Source: JBCBGF01 sp039193455 (GTDB taxonomy: Bacteria > Pseudomonadota > Alphaproteobacteria > Rhodobacterales > Rhodobacteraceae). Taken from it: DNA of 64,000 nt. The stretch is from NCBI GenBank assembly GCA_039193455.1, contig JBCCWO010000006.1, forward strand, positions 107,287 through 171,286. Reading direction: 5' to 3'. The translations under genes and the position numbers were made by a program. Shown here piece by piece: positions 51,181 to 60,511 of this stretch. Position 1 is the stretch's first letter, and each line of letters begins with the position of its first letter. The notes under the pieces were generated by a model. That model was not told the origin of the DNA. It did not search any database and saw only the letters and a list, made by a program, of their open reading frames with translations.

Positions 51181-51833
51181 CGGCGGCTTACGACACCCTG
51201 CTGTCCCGCACGCATGCGCTCCACCTCGACATTTTCGGCGCCTTCCACCCAGACCCTGATGATCTGGCCCCACCGGGCACTGGTACGATCATATTGCTGG
51301 GCCCGCACGAGCCCGGCTTTTGGGCCGCCCTCACGGCCGCGCCTGAGTTCCGCGATGGCGACCCACACCCTGTTGATCGCTGGTCCACCCGCGTGATCGG
51401 CGCGCTTGCGGATGACTGCGCGGCCACACCCCTCTTCCCCTTCGGCGGACCGCCCTATCAGCCCTTCATTCGTTGGGCACAGCGGTCGGGCCGGGCATGG
51501 CAGTCTCCTGTGGATATCCTTGTGCATGACCGCGCCGGGCTGATGGTGTCCTATCGCGGCGCTCTGGCGCTTTCCGAACGCCTGGCCTTGCCACCCACAC
51601 CGGCAAAGCCCTGCGACAGTTGCGCGGACAAACCCTGCCTCACGGCCTGCCCGCCCCGGGCCCTGACCGAACGCGGCTATGACGTGCCGCGCTGTCGCGA
51701 CTATCTGGCGGACGAAGGGCGCAGAACCTGCATGCGGGCGGGATGCCGCGTGCGCCGCGCCTGCCCTGTGAGCCAAACCTATGGCCGCCGCCCCGCGCAA
51801 TCGGCCTACCACATGCGACAGTTCCACCCATGA
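51177..51833 (+). CDS. 4Fe-4S cluster protein (ferredoxin/QueG-like C-terminal region)
   Basis: Protein of 218 residues with two cysteine groups in the last third: CDSCADKPCLTACP and CMRAGCRVRRACP. The pattern resembles the cluster-binding part of epoxyqueuosine-reductase-like ferredoxins, but the cobalamin-binding part of QueG is absent. The start overlaps argB and the stop overlaps sixA, so it is embedded in the operon. Function unknown. Confidence 0.65.
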   Translation: MTAAYDTLLSRTHALHLDIFGAFHPDPDDLAPPGTGTIILLGPHEPGFWAALTAAPEFRDGDPHPVDRWSTRVIGALADDCAATPLFPFGGPPYQPFIRWAQRSGRAWQSPVDILVHDRAGLMVSYRGALALSERLALPPTPAKPCDSCADKPCLTACPPRALTERGYDVPRCRDYLADEGRRTCMRAGCRVRRACPVSQTYGRRPAQSAYHMRQFHP

Positions 51834-52333
51834 GCCGCACGCTGATCCTGATGCGCCACGCCAAATCCAGTTGGAGCGACGCCAGCATCGATGACTTCGA
51901 CCGTCCTTTGAACAACCGCGGGCGCAAGTCGTCCACCGCCCTTGGGGCCTGGCTCGCCGCCCGCGATCTGGTGCCGCAAGAGGTGCTGGTCTCCGGCGCC
52001 CGGCGCACGGTCGAAACATGGCAGGGCATCGCCACCCACATGCCCGCGCAAGCACTGATGCGCAGCGAACCCGCGCTCTACCTGGCCGCCGCCGAAACCA
52101 TCGTCGCTACATTGCGCCAGGCAACGGCGCCCATCGTCCTGCTGATCGGCCACAACCCCGGCATCGGCGCCTGCGCCGCCCAGTTGGTTGAAACCGCCCC
52201 GGAGCATGAGAAATTCGATCAATACCCCACCGGCGCAACCACAGTGATGCAGTTCGCTGGCGCAGACTGGCGCAGCGTGTCCGCCCGCCAGGGACAGCTC
52301 TTGGAATTCGTCGTCCCGCGGGAACTGACGTAA
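51830..52333 (+). CDS. sixA: Phosphohistidine phosphatase SixA-like
   Basis: Histidine-phosphatase-superfamily protein of 167 residues. The catalytic motif is LMRHAKSSW with R9/H10, and the second histidine is in LIGHNPGIG. SixA dephosphorylates phosphohistidine in phosphorelay or PTS proteins. The ATG at 51830 overlaps the preceding stop (ATGA), which sets the start. Confidence 0.85.
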   Translation: MSRTLILMRHAKSSWSDASIDDFDRPLNNRGRKSSTALGAWLAARDLVPQEVLVSGARRTVETWQGIATHMPAQALMRSEPALYLAAAETIVATLRQATAPIVLLIGHNPGIGACAAQLVETAPEHEKFDQYPTGATTVMQFAGADWRSVSARQGQLLEFVVPRELT

Positions 52334-52336
52334 GGG

Positions 52337-53122
52337 CTAGTGCCCCAGGATCTGGCTGAGGAACAGCTTGGTCCGGTCCGACTTGGGGTTCATAAAGAAC
52401 TCTTCCGGCTCGTTCTGTTCCACGATCTGGCCGTCATCCATAAAGATCACGCGGTTCGCCACCTGACGGGCAAAGCCCATCTCGTGGGTCACCACCAGCA
52501 TGGTCATCCCCTCTTCGGCAAGCTCGATCATTGTGTCGAGCACTTCCTTGATCATCTCTGGGTCAAGGGCCGAGGTCGGTTCATCAAACAACATGATCCG
52601 GGGCCGCATGCAGAGCGAGCGGGCAATCGCCACCCGCTGTTGCTGGCCGCCCGACAGCTGGCCGGGGTACTTGTCCGCTTGTTCGGGGATCTTCACCTTG
52701 GTCAGAAAGTGCATCGCGGTTTCTTCCGCTTCCCGCTTGGGGATCTTGCGCACCCAGATCGGCGCCAGCGTGCAGTTTTCCAGGATCGTGAGGTGCGGGA
52801 ACAGGTTGAAGTGCTGGAACACCATCCCAACCTCGGACCGGATCGTGTCGATGTTCTTGATATCCGAGGACAGCACCGTTCCATCGACCGAGATCGACCC
52901 CTTCTGGTGCTCTTCCAGCGCGTTGATGCACCGGATCAAGGTGGACTTACCGGAGCCCGAAGGCCCACAGATCACGATCCGCTCACCGCGATAGACCGTA
53001 AGGTCGATATCCCGCAGTACGTGGAACGTCCCGTACCACTTGTTCATGTTCTGGATTTCGATCGCGATTTCGTCCGAAACCTTGGCGTCTTTTTGCGCAA
53101 GCGCTGCGTCGGTCATTGCCAT
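52337..53122 (-). CDS. bztD: General amino-acid ABC transporter ATP-binding protein (BztD/AapP)
   Basis: ATPase of 261 residues of a polar-amino-acid uptake system. Walker A GPSGSGKST is at 53-61, the signature LSGGQQQR is near 158-165, and Walker B is IMLFDEPTSALD. It is the last gene of the bztABCD-type operon, following the second permease by 12 bases. Confidence 0.92.
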   Translation of the reverse strand: MAMTDAALAQKDAKVSDEIAIEIQNMNKWYGTFHVLRDIDLTVYRGERIVICGPSGSGKSTLIRCINALEEHQKGSISVDGTVLSSDIKNIDTIRSEVGMVFQHFNLFPHLTILENCTLAPIWVRKIPKREAEETAMHFLTKVKIPEQADKYPGQLSGGQQQRVAIARSLCMRPRIMLFDEPTSALDPEMIKEVLDTMIELAEEGMTMLVVTHEMGFARQVANRVIFMDDGQIVEQNEPEEFFMNPKSDRTKLFLSQILGH

Positions 53123-53134
53123 GTCTCAGGTCTC

Positions 53135-54427
53135 CTAGCGTCTGTCGGTCTGAAGCTGACGCTCCAACCATTGTGAGTATTGCGAGATGCCGTAGCACAC
53201 GACGAAGAACAGGAACGCGGCAAAGCCAAACAGCTCCCAATAGACCCCGTTCCAGTCGGTCGAGGCCAGGATCGGGCCGCGGATCATTCCGACCAGATCG
53301 AACATCGCGATGATCGAGACGAGCGTAGTGTCCTTGAACAGACCCACCGCCACGTTCACGATCCCTGGGATCGAGATCTTCAGCGCCTGCGGCAGGATAA
53401 TCAGACGCATCGACTGCGCGTAATCCAGGCCCAAGCTGTCGGCGGCCTCGTACTGACCGCGCGGCAGTGCGGCCAAACCACCCCGGATCACCTCGGCGAT
53501 ATAGGCCGCGGCGAACATCGTGATCATGATGATCACCCGCAGGATCAGGTCAAAGTTTGTCCCCGGCGGCAGGAAGTAGGCCAGAACCACGTTGGCTACA
53601 AAGAGCAGAGTGATCAGCGGCACACCCCGGATGAATTCGATGAACACGACGCAGATCCATTTGATGATCGGCATCGAGCTCTGGCGGCCCAGCGCCAGCA
53701 CAATCCCCAACGGCAACGACAGCGACACGCAAACGGTGCCCAGGATCAGGTTCAACATGAACCCGCCAATGTCGCGGCTCTCAACCGTCTCAAGCGCGAG
53801 GAACGTCGTGTCCGAGCTTGTGAGAAACCCGGTAACCCACCAGGTGACAATCGCGGCCAGAACACCGCCAAAGAACCCCATCGCGAAAGAGCGGTCGACG
53901 AGGCGGCTATAGACAACATAGCCAACCACGAACCCCACGAGCGAGAAGACCGGGACCAGCGCAGTACCGCCCCAGATCAGCCAGTAGGCAACGAACGGAT
54001 AGAGCCCCGTAAAGTACAACAGCACGCGCGGGACGTTCTGGAACAACACCGGCGCAATCGCCACAAACAGCAGAACAAAGGCCAGCGTCGGGCGCCAGTA
54101 CCCGTCCTGTGGATAGCGGCCAAAGACAAGCTGGTGCCACCGCTCGGTCAGGACCGCAAAGCACCCGCCACCGGATCCGGCCATCTGCTCGCGGCAGTCG
54201 CGCACAGACTCGGCGCTCCAGATCCCGTTGAAAAGCCACGGCAGGACAAAGGCCAGCGCGTAGTAGATCGCCACCAGCGACAAGACCGTCATGACGGCAT
54301 TGGCGGGTGTCGAGGTCAGGTTCTCGCGCACCCACTTGATCACGCCGCGTTCTGTCGCCGGTGGCGGTGACGGCGGCAGGTGCGCAGTGCGGACGAAGGC
54401 GACAGAGTGCTGTGGTGTGTCCGACAT
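53135..54427 (-). CDS. bztC: General amino-acid ABC transporter permease (BztC/AapM)
   Basis: Inner-membrane permease of 430 residues with an N-terminal extension and about eight helices, including the EAA-type loop ADSLGLDYAQSMRLIILPQAL. The FIEFIRGVPLITLL segment is typical of polar-amino-acid permeases. It begins one base after the other permease gene ends, and the two should form a heterodimer. Confidence 0.92.
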   Translation of the reverse strand: MSDTPQHSVAFVRTAHLPPSPPPATERGVIKWVRENLTSTPANAVMTVLSLVAIYYALAFVLPWLFNGIWSAESVRDCREQMAGSGGGCFAVLTERWHQLVFGRYPQDGYWRPTLAFVLLFVAIAPVLFQNVPRVLLYFTGLYPFVAYWLIWGGTALVPVFSLVGFVVGYVVYSRLVDRSFAMGFFGGVLAAIVTWWVTGFLTSSDTTFLALETVESRDIGGFMLNLILGTVCVSLSLPLGIVLALGRQSSMPIIKWICVVFIEFIRGVPLITLLFVANVVLAYFLPPGTNFDLILRVIIMITMFAAAYIAEVIRGGLAALPRGQYEAADSLGLDYAQSMRLIILPQALKISIPGIVNVAVGLFKDTTLVSIIAMFDLVGMIRGPILASTDWNGVYWELFGFAAFLFFVVCYGISQYSQWLERQLQTDRR

Positions 54428-54428
54428 C

Positions 54429-55643
54429 TCAGCGCTCCTTCAGCTTAACGGCGTTGTTGTAGACGTTCATCACGGCCGAAATCGCGAGCGAGATCGTGAG
54501 ATAGAACAGCATCAACAACAGGATCGATTCAATCGCCCGACCGGTCTGGTTCAAAGTGATCCCGCCCAGCGTTCCGGTGACATCCATGTACCCCACGGCA
54601 ATGGCCAGGGACGAGTTCTTGGTCAGGTTCAGGTATTGCGAGATCAGTGGCGGGATGATCACCCGCAGCGCCTGGGGCAGGATCACAAGATTCATGATCC
54701 GGTTGGGGCGCAGGCCCAGAGAGGCCGCCGCCTCCGTCTGACCCTTCGAGATCGCCATGATCCCCGCCCGCACGTTTTCAGCAATGAACGCACCGGTGTA
54801 GATCGCCAGAGCGAACCACAGCGCGATCAGCGATCCGCGCAGTTGCATCCCACCCTGGAAGTTGAAGCCCCGCAGTTCCGGGTATTCGAGTGAGATTGGG
54901 CGGCCCAGAATGAAAAACATCAGGATCGCCGGTAGAAAGAACAGCGCGAGCGACGGCCAGAACGTCGGCAGCAACCGCCCCGTGTCGTAGAGCAGCTTGG
55001 TGGCGTAGCGCCGGTAGGCAAAGATCGCGACGATCGACAACAGGAAGGTGATCACCACAATGGCCGACCCGCTCTCCCAGATCGGTTTGGGCGCATAGAC
55101 GCCCCGGTTGGTGAACGCGAAGGCGTTGAACAGCATCGAGGCGTCGGGCTCTTCCCCGCGGAACGAACGCGGCCCCGGCAAGCTCACCGTCATGATTGAG
55201 AAGATGATCAGGATCCAGATCAGCACCGGCACGTTCCGGAATGCTTCCACGTAGAGCGACATCAGCCGCGCCACGATCCAGTTGTTCGACAGCCTCAAAA
55301 CACCGGCGGCCACACCGAGCACAGTGGCGGTGAGACAGCCAAGGAACGCAACGATCAGGGTGTTGAGCACGCCCACAATCGCCGCGCGCATGTGCGAGGA
55401 TTGGCTATCGTATTCGATGGGCCGCTGGTTGATGTCGTAGCCGGCCGATTCACCCAGAAATCCATAGGAAATGTCCTGCCCGAGATCTTCTAGGTTCTGC
55501 GCCGCATTCGACAGCAGCCACCCGACAAAGACGAACAGAGCGATCAGAGCAATAAACTGAAACGTGTAAGACCGGTACCGTGTGTCGTTCAACAGCATAG
55601 ACAGCCGGAACGACTCCTGTGGAGGGTCGGTAAGCGTGGTCAT
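54429..55643 (-). CDS. bztB: General amino-acid ABC transporter permease (BztB/AapQ)
   Basis: Inner-membrane permease of 404 residues with about eight helices. YVEAFRNVPVLIWILI and the loop AAASLGLRPNRIMNLVILPQ mark it as the first permease of a Bzt/Aap system. It is separated from the binding-protein gene by 127 bases that contain a hairpin. Confidence 0.92.
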   Translation of the reverse strand: MTTLTDPPQESFRLSMLLNDTRYRSYTFQFIALIALFVFVGWLLSNAAQNLEDLGQDISYGFLGESAGYDINQRPIEYDSQSSHMRAAIVGVLNTLIVAFLGCLTATVLGVAAGVLRLSNNWIVARLMSLYVEAFRNVPVLIWILIIFSIMTVSLPGPRSFRGEEPDASMLFNAFAFTNRGVYAPKPIWESGSAIVVITFLLSIVAIFAYRRYATKLLYDTGRLLPTFWPSLALFFLPAILMFFILGRPISLEYPELRGFNFQGGMQLRGSLIALWFALAIYTGAFIAENVRAGIMAISKGQTEAAASLGLRPNRIMNLVILPQALRVIIPPLISQYLNLTKNSSLAIAVGYMDVTGTLGGITLNQTGRAIESILLLMLFYLTISLAISAVMNVYNNAVKLKER

Positions 55644-55736
55644 GTTGCACTTCCCCGTGATCCCTGGGGCTCTCCCATGCGTCTCTTAGCGGACGCCATC
55701 CCGGCCCAGTTGATGTGTGCTGAAGGTAGAAAGAGG

Positions 55737-55764
55737 AAGGGCACAGGTTTCCCTGCGCCCTTCG
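55737..55764 (-). terminator. Hairpin between amino-acid-binding-protein and permease genes
   Basis: 12-bp stem (55737-55748 with 55753-55764, one G-T pair) and a GAAA tetraloop, 7 bases past the binding-protein stop, followed on the minus strand by CTCTTTCT. Likely a partial terminator or mRNA stabiliser that raises binding-protein output relative to the permeases. Confidence 0.65.
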
Positions 55765-55770
55765 ATGTCC

Positions 55771-56787
55771 TTAACGGAACGGCGGCGAGTAAAGCAGCCC
55801 ACCGTCGGTCCACTGCGCGTTCAGGCCGCGCGCCAGGCCGATCGGGGTGTTCTCACCGATGTGGCGTTCAAAGATTTCGCCATAGTTGCCGGTTGCGGCG
55901 AGGGCGTTCTTCGCCCAATCGGGCTCAAGGCCCAGCATCGCACCCAGACCGCCCTCGGTTCCGAGGAGACGGTTGATTTCCGGGTTTTCGGTGCCGTTCG
56001 ACAGCTCGGCCACGTTGGCCGACGTCACGCCAAGCTCTTCAGCGCTGATCAGCGCGTTAAGCGTCCAACGCACGATGTCGCCCCAGTCGTTGTCGCCGTG
56101 ACGGACCAGCGGGCCCAGCGGCTCTTTCGACACGATCTCGGGCAGAACCACGTGATCGCCGGGGTTTTCAAAGGCAGCGCGCGTTGCGGCCAGACCGGAG
56201 GCGTCCGTCGTGTAGACGTCGCAGGCACCGGCCAGGTACTGCTGCTGCGCTTCGGCGTTGGTTTCGATCGGAACCGGCTCGTAGCTGATGTTGTTCGAGC
56301 GGAAGAAATCCGCCAGGTTCAGCTCGGTCGTGGTGCCGGTCTGGATGCAGACGGTTGCCCCATCAAGATCCAGCGCCGAGGTCACGCCCAGTTCGCGCGG
56401 AACCATAAAGCCCTGACCATCGTAGTAGTTGATGCCAACAAACTCGAACTTGAGGTCGACGTCACGGCTGAAGGTCCAGGTCGTGTTGCGCGACAGCATG
56501 TCGATCTCGCCAGCCGCCAGAGCGGTAAAGCGGGTCTTACCGGTCAGCGGGACATAGGTCACAGCGTCCGGGTTGCCCAAAGTCGCGGCAGCGACCGCGC
56601 GGCAAAGTTCAATATCGAAACCTTGCCAGTTGTTGTTTGCGTCGGGTGCCGCAAAACCAACAAGGCCGGTATTCACGCCGCAGTTAAGTTCACCGCGTGC
56701 CTTGATGTCCTCCAGCGTGCTGGCTCCTGCAGAGGCTGCAACAAGCCCCGCAGCGCCGACAACGCCGAGAAAAACGGATTTTTTCAT
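55771..56787 (-). CDS. bztA: General amino-acid ABC transporter substrate-binding protein (BztA/AapJ)
   Basis: Periplasmic protein of 338 residues with a signal peptide (about 1-22, ending SAGAS). The start LEDIKARGELNCGVNTGLVGF, then GFDIELCRAVAAATLG and MLSRNTTWTFSRD, match the large AapJ/BztA proteins for glutamate, glutamine, aspartate and asparagine. It is the first gene of the operon; its promoter should lie in 56788-56966. Confidence 0.93.
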   Translation of the reverse strand: MKKSVFLGVVGAAGLVAASAGASTLEDIKARGELNCGVNTGLVGFAAPDANNNWQGFDIELCRAVAAATLGNPDAVTYVPLTGKTRFTALAAGEIDMLSRNTTWTFSRDVDLKFEFVGINYYDGQGFMVPRELGVTSALDLDGATVCIQTGTTTELNLADFFRSNNISYEPVPIETNAEAQQQYLAGACDVYTTDASGLAATRAAFENPGDHVVLPEIVSKEPLGPLVRHGDNDWGDIVRWTLNALISAEELGVTSANVAELSNGTENPEINRLLGTEGGLGAMLGLEPDWAKNALAATGNYGEIFERHIGENTPIGLARGLNAQWTDGGLLYSPPFR

Positions 56788-56966
56788 AGTTACCTCATCC
56801 TGATGCCCCGCATTCGCGCGGGCTGATTACGGCCTGAAAGCCGCGTTTGAGATGAAGGAGTCCCCTTCACATCCGCAAATACTGGGTCCAAGTCCTAACG
56901 AGGTCAAGGTTATCTGCCGAATTTCCGGGCAAACGAACATTTCTTGTCAAATCGCGCTGACAATGA

Positions 56967-57698
56967 TCATTCGGTGTGGTTTGCGCCCATTTCAGAGGCA
57001 GAATGAAAGAAGCGATCGGCATCACGAAATGCCTGCCGTTTCAATTGGTTGACCTCTTCGGCCTCTTCATCCGCGCCCCACTGCGCGATCTGCCAAAGCT
57101 CATCGATCCGCGCAATCTCCCACAGGGCGTCGGGCGGCTGCACGCGGTGGACCGCAGCAAAGCCTATGATCAATGACCCAGGCAGGCTCACAAGATCGTG
57201 GAAGGCGGCAAGCTGAAAGTCGGTGAGCGCGTCAACGTGCTGATAAAGCTTTGAAAGCGCTTGCATGTCTTGGGCCGCGTGCATGACACCAACCACAGGC
57301 CGCAGCCGCGCACCCAGCACCTCTGCCGCCCAATCAAGCAACGGATCCCAGGCCTCTGCCTGTCGCGCAATCAACCCCTGCGGCGCCTCTCCCCGGTAGC
57401 ACAAAAGGTCGGCATCCCCGTAATCGGCCAGCATCCGGACCACGTCGTCACGTTGCGGCCCAACCTTGTCGATCGCCGCGTTCGCGGTGCGCGTCACAGG
57501 CATGGTACGCGGGTCAATCACCTCCCCCTGCGCCTCCCACTCTGACGCAACGTCAACTGCCAAAGATCGGCTTGGCAGCACCAGCGGGGCCTTCGCAGGG
57601 GTCCGAACCGGGCGCGAATCAAGAAGAACGGTGAACCCCGCCCCCTCGGCCACAACCGAGACCTCCGACCAGAACCGGCGCGGCGCCCAGCCGGTCAT
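56967..57698 (-). CDS. ATP12-family F1-ATPase assembly chaperone
   Basis: Cytoplasmic protein of 243 residues of the ATP12 family, which helps assembly of F1 ATP synthase alpha subunit in mitochondria and alphaproteobacteria. Typical parts are VLLDSRPVRTPAKAPLVLPS near the N-terminus, VASEWEAQGEVIDPRTMPVT and LLCYRGEAPQGL. The ATG at 57698 overlaps the rluC stop by four bases, which fixes the start. Confidence 0.88.
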   Translation of the reverse strand: MTGWAPRRFWSEVSVVAEGAGFTVLLDSRPVRTPAKAPLVLPSRSLAVDVASEWEAQGEVIDPRTMPVTRTANAAIDKVGPQRDDVVRMLADYGDADLLCYRGEAPQGLIARQAEAWDPLLDWAAEVLGARLRPVVGVMHAAQDMQALSKLYQHVDALTDFQLAAFHDLVSLPGSLIIGFAAVHRVQPPDALWEIARIDELWQIAQWGADEEAEEVNQLKRQAFRDADRFFHSASEMGANHTE

Positions 57699-58735
57699 GC
57701 CGCATCCTCGAACGGATCGTCGGGCGCATCCTCGGCCCGCCAATCCATCATCGCCCAGGTCCGCACCATATGGTCAGGCAGCGGCGCCGTCAGCGCCATG
57801 AACGCACCCGTCACCGGGTGGCGAAACCGCAGATGGCGGGCATGCAGGTGCAACTTGCGGCTCAGTTCCCCGCCAAGCTGCGCCCCCCAACCATCGCCCA
57901 GGTTTTCCTGACCCGACCCGCCGTATTTACCGTCGCCTACGATGGGATGGCCCAGCTCTGCCATATGCGCCCGCAGCTGATGGGTCCGCCCGGTCACCGG
58001 CACAAGCCCAACCCAGGACAACCGCCCCCCCAGAGCGGAAATCACCGCATAATCCGTGGTGGCCCGCTTCGCCCCGTCCGTCGTATCGATATCGCGGGGA
58101 TGCACGCATAGCATTTTCTCGCCCTGCCCCGCCGCCCCGTGCCCTGGCGCCTTCACCAATCCGTACCGCACCGTGCCGAGCGCCGGTTTGGGCACACCCG
58201 CAACAGCCGCCCAATAGATCTTGCGCGTTTCGCGATCGCGAAACGCTTGGGTCAACGCGCCCGCCACGGCGCGGGTGCGCGCCAGCAGCAGAACACCCGA
58301 CGTGTCCTTATCCAGCCGGTGAACCAGCCGCGGTTTCTCGTCGAGCTCAAATTGCAGCGCACCGGCCAGACCATCCACATGGCGGGTTTGTTTGCTACCG
58401 CCCTGTGTGGGCAGACCGGGCGGCTTGTTGATCGCGATAAGATGTGCGTCCCGCCAGATCACCGCGCGCTGGATCATCCGGGCATCGGCCTCGCTGATCT
58501 CGGGCCGCGGTTTTTCGACCGCAGGCGCCGCGGGCAAGGGTGGCACACGGACGCTTTGCCCACTCTCCACCCGGGTCGAGGCTTTCACCCGGCCGCCATC
58601 CACACGGATCTCGCCCTTGCGGCACATCTTTTCGATCCGGCCTTGGCTGACCTGCGGGAACTTGCGGCGAAGCCAGCGGTCAAGCCGCTGGTCCCCTTCG
58701 CCCGCGGCAACCTCGATCAACTGAACCCCGCTCAT
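57695..58735 (-). CDS. rluC: RluA-family pseudouridine synthase (RluC-like)
   Basis: Enzyme of 346 residues that makes pseudouridine in 23S rRNA. An S4 RNA-binding domain (about 13-65) is followed by the catalytic domain with RLDKDTSG (catalytic Asp) and GRTHQLRAHMAELGHPIVGD. The ATG at 58735 overlaps the crcB stop (ATGA); an in-frame GTG six bases upstream is less likely. Confidence 0.9.
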   Translation of the reverse strand: MSGVQLIEVAAGEGDQRLDRWLRRKFPQVSQGRIEKMCRKGEIRVDGGRVKASTRVESGQSVRVPPLPAAPAVEKPRPEISEADARMIQRAVIWRDAHLIAINKPPGLPTQGGSKQTRHVDGLAGALQFELDEKPRLVHRLDKDTSGVLLLARTRAVAGALTQAFRDRETRKIYWAAVAGVPKPALGTVRYGLVKAPGHGAAGQGEKMLCVHPRDIDTTDGAKRATTDYAVISALGGRLSWVGLVPVTGRTHQLRAHMAELGHPIVGDGKYGGSGQENLGDGWGAQLGGELSRKLHLHARHLRFRHPVTGAFMALTAPLPDHMVRTWAMMDWRAEDAPDDPFEDAA

Positions 58736-59109
58736 GCCCACAGCGCCCGACCCAGCCAGATCCCCGCGATCAGACCTGTAATAGAGACGACCACCGACAT
58801 CGCAACATAGGCCGCCGCCTGTCCAGCCAGCCCACGTTCATAAAGCGTATAGGCCTCCAGCGAGAACGCGGAAAACGTCGTGAACCCGCCCAGCATGCCG
58901 GTCATCACAAACGGCCCCCAATGGGTCAGACCCTTATGGGCCGCCGCCACGACGAACAGCCCCATCAGAAAAGAGCCGACGACGTTGACCGTGAGGACAC
59001 CCAAGGGAAACCCCAGCCCCGCTGCGCGCAGGATCGCGACCCCGACAAGGTATCGCGCCGCCGCCCCCAGCGCGCCGCCCAAGGCAACCTGAACAACCGT
59101 TGAAATCAT
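58732..59109 (-). CDS. crcB: Fluoride channel CrcB/FluC
   Basis: Small inner-membrane protein of 125 residues with four helices. GGALGAAARYL, NVVGSFLMG (conserved Asn) and GMLGGFTTFSAFSLE are the FluC signatures; the dimer exports fluoride. No fluoride-riboswitch structure was noted in the 31 bases before it. The stop overlaps rluC. Confidence 0.93.
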   Translation of the reverse strand: MISTVVQVALGGALGAAARYLVGVAILRAAGLGFPLGVLTVNVVGSFLMGLFVVAAAHKGLTHWGPFVMTGMLGGFTTFSAFSLEAYTLYERGLAGQAAAYVAMSVVVSITGLIAGIWLGRALWA

Positions 59110-59140
59110 GGGCGGTCAGTTGCGCGGGCCAGCGTGAAAG

Positions 59141-60460
59141 TCAAGAAGCGCCCCCGCCCCGCTTGGCCCGAAGCTTGACAAAGTAATCGAGCCGCCGCTT
59201 CAACTCACGCTCGAACCCGCGCTCGACCGGTTGATAGTAGACGCCCCGCGCCATCGCCTCGGGGAAATAATTCTGTCCAGAAAAAGCACCCTCGGCATCG
59301 TGATCATACTCATAGCCCGCGCCATAGCCCTGGTCCTTCATCAAATCCGTGGGCGCGTTCAGAATATGCTTCGGCGGCGGCTCGGATCCGGTCTTCTTCG
59401 CTGCCGCCCGGGCATTCTTGTACGCCGCATACCCCGCGTTCGACTTCGGGGCGAGCGCCAGGTAAGTGACCGCCTGCGCCCGCGCCAGCTCGCCTTCCGG
59501 CGATCCCAGCCGCTCGTAAACCTGCCAGGCGTCCAGACAGATTGTCTGCGCCTGCGGATCGGCCAACCCGATATCCTCAACCGCCATACGGGTGATCCGC
59601 CGCGCCAGAAATCGTGGGTCTTCCCCGCCCTCCAGCATCCGCGACAGCCAGTAAAGCGCTGCATCCGGATCGGACCCCCGCACCGATTTGTGCAGTGCCG
59701 AAATCAGGTTGTAATGCGCGTCCCCCGACTTGTCGTACTGCGCCGCGCGCCGCATCAGCCGGGCAGACAGGGCCGCGGGGTCCAGCCGCCCGGATACCTG
59801 CCACGCCGCCACTTGCTCGATCAGGTTCAAGAGCGCCCGCCCATCCCCATCGGCCATCTCAATCAAGGCCTCACGCGCGGGCCCATCCAGCGGCAGCGCA
59901 GCCCCCAGCGTCTGCTCCGCCCGCTGCGCCAATAGCTCCAGATCCGCGGGCGACAACCGCTCCAACACCATGACCTGCGCACGCGACAGAACGGCGGCAT
60001 TCAGCTCAAAAGACGGGTTCTCGGTGGTGGCACCGACCAACAGGATCGTCCCATCCTCCATATGCGGAAGAAACCCATCCTGCTGGGCCTTGTTGAAGCG
60101 ATGGATCTCATCCACGAACAACAGCGTCCCGCGTCCGTTTGTCCGGCGCAGCTTGGCGGCCTCGAACACCTTGCGCAGGTCCGGTACGCCGGTGAAGATC
60201 GCGCTGATCTGAACAAAGGCCAGGTCGGTCTCATCCGCCAACAGCCGGGCAATGGTCGTCTTGCCAACCCCGGGCGGGCCCCAAAAGACGATCGACGACA
60301 GGCTCCCCGCCGCGAGCATGATGCCCAAAGGCCCCTCTGGCCCCAGAAGATGCCCCTGCCCGATCACCTCGGACAGCGTTTTGGGCCGCAACCTATCGGC
60401 CAACGGACGCGGCGCGGCATCCGCCGTCTCCCCGGCTGGCCTGTCGAACAAATCGCTCAT
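59141..60460 (-). CDS. rarA: Replication-associated recombination protein RarA (MgsA)
   Basis: AAA+ ATPase of 439 residues acting at stalled replication forks. Walker A GPPGVGKTT, Walker B LLFVDEIHRFNKAQQD, sensor 1 VGATTENPSF and the C-terminal tetramerisation domain are visible. It is followed by crcB on the same strand after 31 bases. Confidence 0.93.
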   Translation of the reverse strand: MSDLFDRPAGETADAAPRPLADRLRPKTLSEVIGQGHLLGPEGPLGIMLAAGSLSSIVFWGPPGVGKTTIARLLADETDLAFVQISAIFTGVPDLRKVFEAAKLRRTNGRGTLLFVDEIHRFNKAQQDGFLPHMEDGTILLVGATTENPSFELNAAVLSRAQVMVLERLSPADLELLAQRAEQTLGAALPLDGPAREALIEMADGDGRALLNLIEQVAAWQVSGRLDPAALSARLMRRAAQYDKSGDAHYNLISALHKSVRGSDPDAALYWLSRMLEGGEDPRFLARRITRMAVEDIGLADPQAQTICLDAWQVYERLGSPEGELARAQAVTYLALAPKSNAGYAAYKNARAAAKKTGSEPPPKHILNAPTDLMKDQGYGAGYEYDHDAEGAFSGQNYFPEAMARGVYYQPVERGFERELKRRLDYFVKLRAKRGGGAS

Positions 60461-60495
60461 GGGGCCGAGCGTATCTGGCCGCCCGGCCCACGAAA

Positions 60496-60511
60496 AGGGC
60501 GACTGCGCCCT
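60496..60511 (-). terminator. Short terminator hairpin at the end of luxI
   Basis: AGGGCG-CAGT-CGCCCT on the minus strand, overlapping the luxI stop and followed by TTT. The stem is six base pairs, so termination may be partial. Confidence 0.5.
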
